Assembly: GCA_016712225.1 (NCBI GenBank)
Contig: JADJRL010000003.1
Location: 3,671,501 to 3,735,500 of the forward strand
Length of the DNA stretch: 64,000 nt
Source of the DNA: Candidatus Defluviibacterium haderslevense
GTDB taxonomy: Bacteria > Bacteroidota > Bacteroidia > Chitinophagales > Saprospiraceae
Direction of reading: 5' to 3'
Below are positions 56,158 to 64,000 of the stretch, in pieces. Within the stretch, counting starts at the first letter, position 1; the number at the start of each line of letters is the position of its first letter. The notes beneath the pieces are model-generated. The model ran no database searches and was not told the origin of the DNA. It saw nothing but the letters and a program-made list of their open reading frames with translations. The translations under genes were made by a program, and so were the position numbers.

Positions 56158-59127
56158 ATGAATCAAAGACCTACCATCTTATCCTTTTTATTTTTAATAT
56201 TTCTTAGTTTTTCTACCATTCACTCGCAGAAATTGCTGAGCGGGAAAGTGATGGATTCAAAAACGCAAGAAGCATTAGTTGGAACAATCGTTAAGTTGGT
56301 TAAATCCAATGCAGTTGTCGTAACAGATTTCGAAGGAAATTTTACGATTCAGTCTACAAATGAATCAGATGAAATACTATTTTCATATACTGGATATGAA
56401 ACCATACAAATGCCAGTTGTTAGTCAAAGCTTTTTTAGTATTCATTTAATTCCTGGGAAATTGTTGGATGAGGTAATATTAATTGGGTACGGTTCACAGA
56501 AAAAATCAGATAAAACAGGCGCGGTAATGTCTGTCAATTCAAATGAGTTGAATATTGGTGGTCTTAGCGACCCCATTCAAGGACTTCAGGGAAAAGTAGC
56601 TGGTGTTACCATTTCAAAACAAGGAGGTGATCCTAATTCAGGCTTTACTGTAAACATTCGGGGTGCAGCTGGACTGACTTCAGGGACTGGTCCATTGTAT
56701 GTTATTGATGGAGTGCCTGGTGTTGACCCTACAACCATCGCAAGTAATGATATCGAATCTTACAATGTATTAAAAGATGCTTCATCGACAGCTATTTATG
56801 GTTCAAGGGGTTCAAATGGAGTCATTATAATCAAAACAAAAAACAGTGGATTATCTAAAAGTGATGAGAAGGTTCATAAAGTAGAGTATAGTGGCCAATA
56901 TGCATATGATCAGGTATCTAAAAAACTTAATTTCCTGAACAGCGGTCAAATGAGAGATTTTGCAACAAAAACGGGTAAAACCTATATTGATAATGGAGCG
57001 AATATTGACTGGCAAGATGCCATATTTCGTACGGGATTTACCCAAGACCATTCATTAGCTTTTTCTGGTTCAGATCATCATTCTAGTTACAGAGCTTCAT
57101 TGTCAAATTTAAATATCAAAGGTGTTTTGGATGGATCAGGTAAACAGAGAACAATTGGTCGTTTGCAATTTACTCAGAGCGGATTGAAAGATAGACTTAC
57201 CGTTTTTGCTGGAATTGGTGGCGCAATAGAGCATAGTGATTTTGTAAATTATGGTAATGGAATTTCTCCCACAAATGTACTGTATCAAGCTTTCAGAAGA
57301 AGTCCTACAGATCCAATTTATAATGCAGATGGAACTTACTTTGAAACAGATCGTTCATTTCAATATTTTAATCCTGTGGCAATCATTAATGAGACTCAAA
57401 ATGAACGGGATGCAAAACGATTTTTTGGTAATTTGAATGTTAGATTAAAACTTTTAGATCATTTGGTTTTAGGAGTTAATGGTGCATATACTAGGAATGA
57501 CTCTACAAGTTTTTATTTCGAACCAAGTTATGCAGCTTCAAATACCACTAAAGGTTTTGCAAAAAGGACATATAATAATGGAAGTAGCCAGTTGATTGAA
57601 ACGACCTTGAATTATGACTTGAATTATAGAAACAAACATAGTTTCAATATCCTAGGTGGACATTCCTATCAAAAAGATTCTTATGATGGTTTTTTTGCAC
57701 AAGGGAAAGAAGCACTTTCTGATTATCTTAAATCATATAATTTAGGAGCATTAATTAATTTAGAACCTGGAAGTATTGGGTCTTATAAAAATGAATTTTT
57801 ACAAGCCTCATTTTTTGGAAGACTCGTTTATGATTTCAATAAAAAGTATTATTTAACAGCGACAATGCGTCGAGATGGATCGTCTAAATTTGGAAAAAAT
57901 AATGAATGGGGATGGTTTCCATCTGCATCAATAGCTTGGAATATTATGGGGGAATCCTTTATGAATTCTGTGCACTTTTTTGATGACTTGAAATTAAGAA
58001 TTGGATACGGTATTGCAGGAAATCAGAATATTCCTACAAATGTAGACGCTATATTTTATATCCCGGCAGGTACGGCGATAGACCCTGAATCAGGTAATAA
58101 AGTGATATCATTTCAAAATAATGGTGGTGTTAATGCCAATCCTGACTTAAAATGGGAGGAAAATGCAGAGTTTAATATTGGCTTAGATTTTGGAATTTTG
58201 AAAAACAGACTTTCAGGTTCATTGGAATATTATCGAAAGACCACATCTGATTTAATATACAATTATGAATTACCAGTGCCTCCAAATAAAAATAGGTTCA
58301 TTTATGCCAACGCAGGTCAAATAACAAATAATGGGGTAGAAGTTTCACTTTTTGGTATTGTGATAGATCGAAAAAAATTGGATTGGAAAACAACGTTTAC
58401 TTTTTCAAAAAACAATCAAAAGACCAAAAAATTAGCAAACGACAAGTATGATTTGGATGAAATTAAAACACTTTATGTTTCAGGTCGCGGATTAGTAGGC
58501 GGAGAAAATTATTCACAAGTCATTCGACCGGGATTTGAAATTGGTACATTCTTTCTACCTGAATATGCAGGACTTTCGGATGATGGAAAATTTTTATTTT
58601 ATACTAAGGCTGGAGGTGTAACACGTGATGTGTCTAAGGCGGAAAGACGTGAAGTAGGCCATGCTCAGCCTGATTTTAGTTTAGGTTGGTCAAACTATTT
58701 AAAATTCGGAGCGCATTTAGATGCAAGTATTGCTATGCGTGCAGTAGTTGGATTTGATGTATTAAATGTTACGAGATTGGTATTTAGTAATCCTTCTGAT
58801 TTGCCTACTTTGAATGTTTTAGAAGAAGCTTTAGATGAATATGATAGAGGGTTGACAAGTTCCCCTATACTAAGTGATTATTATTTGGAGGACGGGACTT
58901 TTCTTAAAATAGATAATGTAACTGTGGGTTATAATTTTGGATTAAGTAAATCCAAATATCTCAAAGGATTCAGGATTTATGTTGCGGGTTCCAATTTATT
59001 AACACTTACCCGATATAAAGGACTTGATCCGGAGTTGAGTTATGGTGGTGTAGAATTTGGAAGAGATCAATATGATGTTTATCCTAAAACTAGAAGTATT
59101 ACTTTGGGATTAAATGCTACTTTTTAA
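56158..59127 (+). CDS. SusC/RagA family TonB-linked outer-membrane protein
   Basis: The start is set at the ATG at 56158 (MNQRPTILSFLFLIFLSFST, ending IHSQ, a signal peptide), giving 989 residues; the frame is open to a TTG at 56089. A regulatory-like domain (LLSGKVMDSKTQEALVG) is followed by the SusC signature VILIGYGSQKKSDKTGAVMS, then the plug (LQGKVAGVTISKQGGDPNSG) and a barrel ending TRSITLGLNATF. SusC proteins move oligosaccharides through the outer membrane with TonB energy. Directly followed by SusD and SusE genes. Confidence 0.96.
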   Translation: MNQRPTILSFLFLIFLSFSTIHSQKLLSGKVMDSKTQEALVGTIVKLVKSNAVVVTDFEGNFTIQSTNESDEILFSYTGYETIQMPVVSQSFFSIHLIPGKLLDEVILIGYGSQKKSDKTGAVMSVNSNELNIGGLSDPIQGLQGKVAGVTISKQGGDPNSGFTVNIRGAAGLTSGTGPLYVIDGVPGVDPTTIASNDIESYNVLKDASSTAIYGSRGSNGVIIIKTKNSGLSKSDEKVHKVEYSGQYAYDQVSKKLNFLNSGQMRDFATKTGKTYIDNGANIDWQDAIFRTGFTQDHSLAFSGSDHHSSYRASLSNLNIKGVLDGSGKQRTIGRLQFTQSGLKDRLTVFAGIGGAIEHSDFVNYGNGISPTNVLYQAFRRSPTDPIYNADGTYFETDRSFQYFNPVAIINETQNERDAKRFFGNLNVRLKLLDHLVLGVNGAYTRNDSTSFYFEPSYAASNTTKGFAKRTYNNGSSQLIETTLNYDLNYRNKHSFNILGGHSYQKDSYDGFFAQGKEALSDYLKSYNLGALINLEPGSIGSYKNEFLQASFFGRLVYDFNKKYYLTATMRRDGSSKFGKNNEWGWFPSASIAWNIMGESFMNSVHFFDDLKLRIGYGIAGNQNIPTNVDAIFYIPAGTAIDPESGNKVISFQNNGGVNANPDLKWEENAEFNIGLDFGILKNRLSGSLEYYRKTTSDLIYNYELPVPPNKNRFIYANAGQITNNGVEVSLFGIVIDRKKLDWKTTFTFSKNNQKTKKLANDKYDLDEIKTLYVSGRGLVGGENYSQVIRPGFEIGTFFLPEYAGLSDDGKFLFYTKAGGVTRDVSKAERREVGHAQPDFSLGWSNYLKFGAHLDASIAMRAVVGFDVLNVTRLVFSNPSDLPTLNVLEEALDEYDRGLTSSPILSDYYLEDGTFLKIDNVTVGYNFGLSKSKYLKGFRIYVAGSNLLTLTRYKGLDPELSYGGVEFGRDQYDVYPKTRSITLGLNATF

Positions 59128-59159
59128 AAAATTTATATCAGTGTTATTTTTGAAATAAA

Positions 59160-60638
59160 ATGTTTATGAAAAAAATATTCTTTTGTTTATCCATATTTTT
59201 TCTTTTGTCTTGCACAAAATTGGATGAAAAAATATTTGATAAAATTCCTGAGAGTGAATTTCCTGAAAACGAAGCTCAGGCAGCATTAAATATTATTCCT
59301 ACATATAAGGAGTTGGCTGATTTAATTGATGATGCGGGATGGTGGTTTTTAGCCCAAGAAGTTACAAGTGACGAGTTGGTTTTTCCAGTAAGGTTAACCG
59401 ATTGGGAAGATGGTGGTAAATGGCGTGTATTGTATCAACATGACTGGAATAATAATGTTGATGCGGTAAATTCAATGTGGGCGCATATGTATGATGGCGT
59501 ATTTGAAGCCAACAAAGCAATAGATGAATTATTACCTTTTGCCACAGTTGAAGCTGCAAAAATTAATATTGCGAAGTTAAAAACTCTAAGAGCGTTTTAT
59601 TATTATTTATTGATTGATAATTATGGAAATGTTCCTTACGTCACTTCTTTTTACACGGCAGAATCTCAACCCAAAAAAACACCACGAGAAACCATTTATA
59701 ATAATCTAATTGCTGATCTTAAGGAAAGCGTACCGTATCTGGCAGTAAGTACCAAAAAGTATGCTGTTTCAAAAGGTTTGGCTTATTCTATATTAGCAAA
59801 ATTATATTTGAATGCAGAGATATATACAGGTAAACCTCAATGGAATTTAGCAGAGAATTATTGTGACAGTATCATCCAATTGGGAGTTTATAATTTGGAA
59901 TCAAAACCATTATTACCGTTTATAGCAAAGAATGAAAATTCAATTGAAAATATTTTTACCATTCCTTTTGATTCAAAAAGTTTGAAAGGCTTTCGATTGC
60001 ATATGAGGACCTTACATTATTTAAGCAATCAGACGTTTGATATGCTTGTAGGTCCATGGAATGGTTGTGCAGTAACAGAACAACATTATAATACATTTAC
60101 GGATGATGATCTGCGAAAGAAGGGATTTATAGTAGGACAACAATATACCTCCGGAGGTCAGATTCTAGTAGATTTGACGGCAGGTTCTAATCTCATTATA
60201 AAACCCAGAATTCCTGCTCTTGTAATGGATGCATCTTATAAATTAGATGAAATTAGAATGTCAGGAGCGCGCGTGGGTAAATATGAAATTGAACCAGGCA
60301 CTGATGAAAATTTAAATAATGATTTTCCATTATTTAGATATGCTGACATTTTATTAATGAAAGCAGAAGCGAGAATACGTCAAGGACTTAATGGGGATCA
60401 ATTTGTCAATATGGTACGTGTTAGGTCAGGTGTTTCATCTTGGTCTGGAACTAATTTGACTATGATACTAGCAGAACGCGGAAGAGAAATGTTTTGCGAG
60501 GGACATAGAAGACAAGATTTAATTCGATTTAAGAAATTCAACGATCCGTGGTGGGAGAAAAAAGCGAGTTCAACAGATCAAAGTACATTTCCAATTCCAC
60601 AATGGGCCATTGATGCTAATCCTAATTTAGGTTTATAA
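59160..60638 (+). CDS. SusD/RagB family glycan-binding lipoprotein
   Basis: 492 residues. Signal MKKIFFCLSIFFLLSC with lipobox LLSC; an ATG six bases downstream is an equally good start. The TPR-rich SusD fold is indicated by ANKAIDELLPF, KTLRAFYYYLLIDNYGNVPY, GLAYSILAKLYLNAE and the ending ILAERGREMFCEGHRRQDLI followed by RF. It forms the lid of the SusC transporter and binds the glycan. It is 32 bp after susC. Confidence 0.95.
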   Translation: MFMKKIFFCLSIFFLLSCTKLDEKIFDKIPESEFPENEAQAALNIIPTYKELADLIDDAGWWFLAQEVTSDELVFPVRLTDWEDGGKWRVLYQHDWNNNVDAVNSMWAHMYDGVFEANKAIDELLPFATVEAAKINIAKLKTLRAFYYYLLIDNYGNVPYVTSFYTAESQPKKTPRETIYNNLIADLKESVPYLAVSTKKYAVSKGLAYSILAKLYLNAEIYTGKPQWNLAENYCDSIIQLGVYNLESKPLLPFIAKNENSIENIFTIPFDSKSLKGFRLHMRTLHYLSNQTFDMLVGPWNGCAVTEQHYNTFTDDDLRKKGFIVGQQYTSGGQILVDLTAGSNLIIKPRIPALVMDASYKLDEIRMSGARVGKYEIEPGTDENLNNDFPLFRYADILLMKAEARIRQGLNGDQFVNMVRVRSGVSSWSGTNLTMILAERGREMFCEGHRRQDLIRFKKFNDPWWEKKASSTDQSTFPIPQWAIDANPNLGL

Positions 60639-60665
60639 AATTATTCATAACTATAAAATTTTTAA

Positions 60666-62132
60666 ATGATGAAATTGTTTTTCTTAGAATCAAAATTTAG
60701 AACATTATTGTTCATTGCTTTAATTATGACCTCTCTCTTTACAATAAGTTGTGATAAAGATGATGATGGAACTGTTACACCAACTACAGAAGATGGTATT
60801 TATGTAAAGGGACCCGCTACCGGCTTTACTGATTTTAAAACTGCTGCATTGATGGTGAAAACACGAAATGAAGTGCTTAACGCGGAAGTTGCTGTGCCAC
60901 GTGAATCGCTTTTAGAACTTTACATTCCCGTAAAAGCTGGCTCAGGCGGATTTAATATTGTGCAAGTTTCTGGTGCAACCAAAACAACTTATGGCGCTGG
61001 AACAGATTTTGCAAAAGTCGATTCTGCTAATTTAGATGTCGATGAACCAAAAGAAGGATTATGGAAAGGTAATCTTGTGGAGACAACAGCTCCTTTCGTT
61101 GTGCCGGAAGATGGATTGTATCATGTTATTGTCGACTTAGTTCTTAAAAAAGTTGCCATTGCTAGAGTGAAGTATGGTGTGATTGGAGGTGCTACTCCTG
61201 GAGGTTGGTCTACTAATACACCTATGATTGCTGCATTTAATTTGAACAAAATGGTTTTTGAAGTAAGTGATGTGTTGATGTTAAAAAATGACTGGAAGTT
61301 TAGATATTCTAATGGTTGGAAAATTTTCTTTGACAAAACCACAGATGTTGGATTTAATAAAAAAGGAGTTTCTGTAAATACTAATTTAGGTGGTGCTGTT
61401 AATGCATTAGTTGCAGGTGGAGATAATATTTCTAATACCGTATATGCTATTTACAAATTCACATTAACATATGAAGTAGGTAAAGGATTTACAGCTACTC
61501 AAGAAAAAACTGGTGAAGGACCTACTTTAGCTCAGTATCCTGAAAAACTGTATATGATTGGTGATGGAGTAGGTGGTTGGGATTGGGCAACAATCGATTT
61601 GCCAATGGTGCCTGTGCATAGTCACCCAGAATTATTTTGGAAAATTGTTAAAACGGAAGGAACTGGTGCATTCAAATTTGCTCCTGGCAGAGAATGGAAA
61701 GGCGATTTTGGTAAAACAGGTTCCGCCACCAATGGTGTTTTTGCAAAAGGTAGTGATAACGTAGATGTTCCTGCTGCAGCTGGCTTTTATTTAGTTGTGG
61801 TCAATCTAAAGGATGAAACTATTGAAGTGGTTCCTGCCGCTGTCTATGGAATTGGTGATTGTTTTGGAGGATATGACCCTGCTAAAGCAGAAAATAAATT
61901 CAATTCAGATGCATCTTCAGTGAGCCTTACTAAAGCTTTATTAGCTGGTGATTTAAGATTTCATGTTGCAGCTTCAACATTGAAATGTGACTGGTGGCAA
62001 TCTGAATTTATGGTTCTTAATGGAAAGATAGAATATAGAGGAACTGGTAATGATCAAACTAGAGTAAATGTGACTGCTGGAAGTCATACCATTACTTTGG
62101 ACTTTAAAGCTAATACAGGTAGTGTAAATTAA
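60666..62132 (+). CDS. SusE/SusF-like starch-binding lipoprotein
   Basis: 488 residues, signal FIALIMTSLFTISC with lipobox. At least two repeated carbohydrate-binding domains of the SusE/SusF type are visible: YGVIGGATPGGWSTNTPM, and LYMIGDGVGGWDWATIDLPM followed by FWKIVKTEG..FKFAPG. A last partial copy is YGIGDCFGGYDPAKAEN. Such proteins sit on the cell surface and hold alpha-glucans near SusCD. Same transcription unit as SusC and SusD. Confidence 0.88.
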   Translation: MMKLFFLESKFRTLLFIALIMTSLFTISCDKDDDGTVTPTTEDGIYVKGPATGFTDFKTAALMVKTRNEVLNAEVAVPRESLLELYIPVKAGSGGFNIVQVSGATKTTYGAGTDFAKVDSANLDVDEPKEGLWKGNLVETTAPFVVPEDGLYHVIVDLVLKKVAIARVKYGVIGGATPGGWSTNTPMIAAFNLNKMVFEVSDVLMLKNDWKFRYSNGWKIFFDKTTDVGFNKKGVSVNTNLGGAVNALVAGGDNISNTVYAIYKFTLTYEVGKGFTATQEKTGEGPTLAQYPEKLYMIGDGVGGWDWATIDLPMVPVHSHPELFWKIVKTEGTGAFKFAPGREWKGDFGKTGSATNGVFAKGSDNVDVPAAAGFYLVVVNLKDETIEVVPAAVYGIGDCFGGYDPAKAENKFNSDASSVSLTKALLAGDLRFHVAASTLKCDWWQSEFMVLNGKIEYRGTGNDQTRVNVTAGSHTITLDFKANTGSVN

Positions 62133-62159
62133 TGAGTAATAAATTATTAAAGAATTAAT

Positions 62160-62195
62160 AAAAAAGCGAACCTAAAATGGGTTCGCTTTTTTTTT
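62160..62195. terminator. Bidirectional terminator between susE and the MFS gene
   Basis: Stem AAAAAAGCGAACC / GGTTCGCTTTTTT (13 bp) with a 7-base loop and a T9 run on the + strand; the A-run on the left gives a T-run on the minus strand as well. It suits the convergent genes on both sides. Confidence 0.9.
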
Positions 62196-62207
62196 GTAAT
62201 TTGTATA

Positions 62208-63512
62208 CTATTCAGCCTTTATTCTCAAGCAAAGTAATGCAGCAACGCACATAAAAGCTCCGCCTAAAACAACAGCATAAAGACTATTGGAATCTAGAAC
62301 ATGTTTCATAAACCAACCGAAACCAAGAGCAGCAATGATTTCAGGAATGACAATAAAGAAATTAAAAATACCCATGTATACACCAATTTTATTATTCGGT
62401 AAATGTGGTGCAAAAATCGCATATGGCATTGATAATATACTGGTCCATGCTATACCTACTCCCGTCATAGTAATAAGCAAGCCATATTTATTTTGAATAA
62501 AAAGCACAGACATTAATCCAATGCCTCCTGCTAACAAACAAATCATGTGAGCTTTTGAATTTGAAATTTTCTTTGCCAATTGGTTCAATATAAAGGCAAA
62601 TAAAAAAGTTATTAATGAATAGAATCCAAACATAAGTCCACCCCAAGCAGCACCTTCTTTATATAATGGATCTTGAGGACTTTGTGCCCCAAATACATGA
62701 GTTGCCACAGCGTCTCCAAAATAGAACCACATGAGAAATAAACCCATCCATGAAAAAAATTGAACCAACGCAATTTTAGACATGACTGAAGGCATGGTCT
62801 TAATATTATTTATAATATCAATAAATCCATCTATGGTTTTTTGTAAGGCAGATTTTTTTTCTGGGCTTTGAATTGAAGATTCTATTGGTGGATATTCCTT
62901 GGTTGTTAAAATGGTATAAAGTATGGCCCCAATAAAAACTAATGCCCCGATATAAAAAGAATATCTAACGGTCTCAGGAATAGCTTGGTCATTGGTGTCG
63001 GTTAAACCCATAACATGAGTAAAAATCCAAGGCATGGAGGATGCTATAACAGCGCCTAAACCAATGAAAAAACTTTGCATGGTGAATCCTGCAGCTTGTT
63101 GTTTTTTAGGCAACATATCTGAGACGAAGGCTCTGAACGGTTCCATGCTTATGTTTATCGATGCATCTAAAATCCATAATAACCCAGCAGCCATCCATAA
63201 TGCAGAACAATTGGGCATTGCAAGTAAAGCTAAACTTGATAAAATGGCTCCAACTAAAAAATAGGGTTTTCTTCTTCCAAATCTATTCCAGGTATGGTCT
63301 GACATATAGCCAATGATGGGTTGCACTAGCAATCCAGTCATTGGTGCTGCCAGCCAAAGCAATGGTATCTGATCCCCTGAAGCGCCTAGGTATCGATATA
63401 TGGAACTCATATTTGCCATCTGAAGTCCCCAACCGAATTGAATTCCTAGAAATCCAAAACTCATATTCCAAATTTGCCAAAAACTTAGTTCCGGTTTATT
63501 AACATTATCCAT
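62208..63512 (-). CDS. MFS sugar transporter, SLC45/GPH type
   Basis: 434 residues, about 12 membrane helices. FGWGLQMANMSSIYRYLGA in helix 1, then SDHTWNRFGRRKPYFLVGA between helices 2 and 3, are features of the SLC45-like/sucrose-maltose carriers. Other parts are MEPFRAFVSDMLPKKQQAAG and SWMGLFLMWFYFGD. In Bacteroidota alpha-glucan loci such a carrier moves maltose or maltodextrin across the inner membrane. It is encoded opposite to and converging on the SusCDE genes, which fits the same catabolic set but with separate control. Confidence 0.88.
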   Translation of the reverse strand: MDNVNKPELSFWQIWNMSFGFLGIQFGWGLQMANMSSIYRYLGASGDQIPLLWLAAPMTGLLVQPIIGYMSDHTWNRFGRRKPYFLVGAILSSLALLAMPNCSALWMAAGLLWILDASINISMEPFRAFVSDMLPKKQQAAGFTMQSFFIGLGAVIASSMPWIFTHVMGLTDTNDQAIPETVRYSFYIGALVFIGAILYTILTTKEYPPIESSIQSPEKKSALQKTIDGFIDIINNIKTMPSVMSKIALVQFFSWMGLFLMWFYFGDAVATHVFGAQSPQDPLYKEGAAWGGLMFGFYSLITFLFAFILNQLAKKISNSKAHMICLLAGGIGLMSVLFIQNKYGLLITMTGVGIAWTSILSMPYAIFAPHLPNNKIGVYMGIFNFFIVIPEIIAALGFGWFMKHVLDSNSLYAVVLGGAFMCVAALLCLRIKAE

Positions 63513-63541
63513 TTTGTAGATATTGATTGATTAATGAAAAT

Positions 63542-63549
63542 CAAATGTA
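63542..63549 (-). promoter_or_regulatory. Possible -7 element (TACATTTG) of the MFS gene
   Basis: Exact TAnnTTTG on the minus strand, 29 bases before the ATG at 63512; no clear -33 partner. Confidence 0.4.
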
Positions 63550-63691
63550 AACAAATTATTAATCTCAGAAGATATTACCAATTATTATGATATTTGTAGG
63601 ATGAGGATTTGTACTAACTTTATGAATTTGATAATAAAACGTTACTAATATTTCTAAAAATTCAAATAAATCATCATGTCGAATACTACAA

Positions 63692-64000
63692 ATGATTTGC
63701 GCTATTGAAAAATCAAGAAGAAAAGGAATTGTAGGAGTAGGAATAACTAACCTGCTGGCTTCTGTTTGGAGGTGGTTGGATCCTAAGGATCTAAATGAGT
63801 TGGGAAGGCAAAGTGAAGAAATTCTAGATTATAGAACTTATGTTTCTGAAGCTAGTGGTAGTTTTTCTGGATTGGGTAGCAAAATAAAAATGCGAAGAAG
63901 TTAGATAAATTAGAAATAACACTTTTTTATCCAATAAGAGATACAAATTCTTCTAGATTAATTTTTGAAGCAGATGGCAGAGGTAGAAAAATTAGTTTTA
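63692..64000 (+). CDS. Unknown protein fragment, possibly frameshifted and cut by the window edge
   Basis: An ATG at 63692 begins a 70-residue frame (MICAIEKSRRKGIVGVGITN...) that stops at 63904. The +2 frame then reads NAKKLDKLEITLFYPIRDTN and stays open to the end. The two would join if the A5 run at 63886-63890 had one more base. Neither part resembles a family I know. The short length and unclear start keep this tentative; the 63692-63904 part could also be a chance frame. Confidence 0.3.

Noticed and set aside
1..64000. tRNA or rRNA genes, prophage or integrase modules
   Set aside because: I saw no tRNA cloverleaf end, no rRNA sequence and no integrase or phage structural genes in either strand, although a reading by eye can miss a tRNA.

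Overview
The window is an AT-rich chromosomal stretch of a Bacteroidota bacterium, most likely of the Saprospiria type. This is inferred from gene content, not a database match. The signs are five secreted proteins with type IX secretion (T9SS) C-terminal sorting domains, a PorV/PorQ-like protein, a SusC/SusD/SusE outer-membrane glycan-uptake set, TAnnTTTG-type promoter elements, and the near absence of Shine-Dalgarno sequences. Intergenic spaces are often long and rich in repeats.

Layout. 1-7.0 kb: the 3' part of an exonuclease/GIY-YIG nuclease fusion, then two large T9SS cargo proteins (a CotH kinase with lamin-tail domain, and a BNR-like protein). 7.4-11.9 kb: ribB with a decayed GTP cyclohydrolase II half, two glycosyltransferases, and a LolD-like ABC ATPase. 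11.9-15.0 kb: a toxin-antitoxin pair whose toxin is frameshifted in an A7 run, a 64-bp tandem repeat, cutA and ppk1. 15.2-22.8 kb: tpiA, a surface lipoprotein frameshifted in a G8 run, a T9SS protein, a glycosyltransferase, a di-haem peroxidase and a PorV/PorQ-like protein. 23.6-31.3 kb: prfB with its programmed +1 frameshift, an FKBP lipoprotein, nrnA, ndk, a small unknown protein, dapF, a NUDIX hydrolase, pyrE and an M42 peptidase. 31.3-41.8 kb: an outer-membrane lipoprotein, a UbiA-like membrane protein, an FG-GAP T9SS protein, pyrC, purK-purE, and a REP/RAYT locus. 41.9-49.4 kb: rimO, a membrane protein, msrB, a DUF6794-like protein, an M48 peptidase, Wzz, an O-antigen polymerase and a methyltransferase. 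49.5-63.5 kb: a TonB-dependent receptor, a membrane-anchored Ppx/GppA-like protein, a secreted GH13 amylase, SusC, SusD, SusE and an SLC45-type sugar transporter.

Functional groups. The 53.1-63.5 kb block reads as an alpha-glucan utilisation locus: a secreted amylase cuts starch or glycogen, SusCDE binds and imports oligosaccharides across the outer membrane, and the MFS carrier takes sugar across the inner membrane. pyrC and pyrE (pyrimidine) and purK-purE (purine) are scattered biosynthetic genes.

The most unusual structure is at 39.3-40.9 kb. A REP-associated tyrosine transposase (RAYT) gene sits between palindromic REP doublets with a fixed 68-bp REP-to-REP spacing. It adjoins a 133-bp-period minisatellite that ends in register with an intact REP. 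The same 133-bp period recurs on the other side of the gene, and related doublets lie 9 kb away at 31.3-31.6 kb. The second notable item is the G8 tract at the signal peptide of a lipoprotein that has a near-consensus Bacteroidota promoter. This could be a phase-variation switch or an assembly error.
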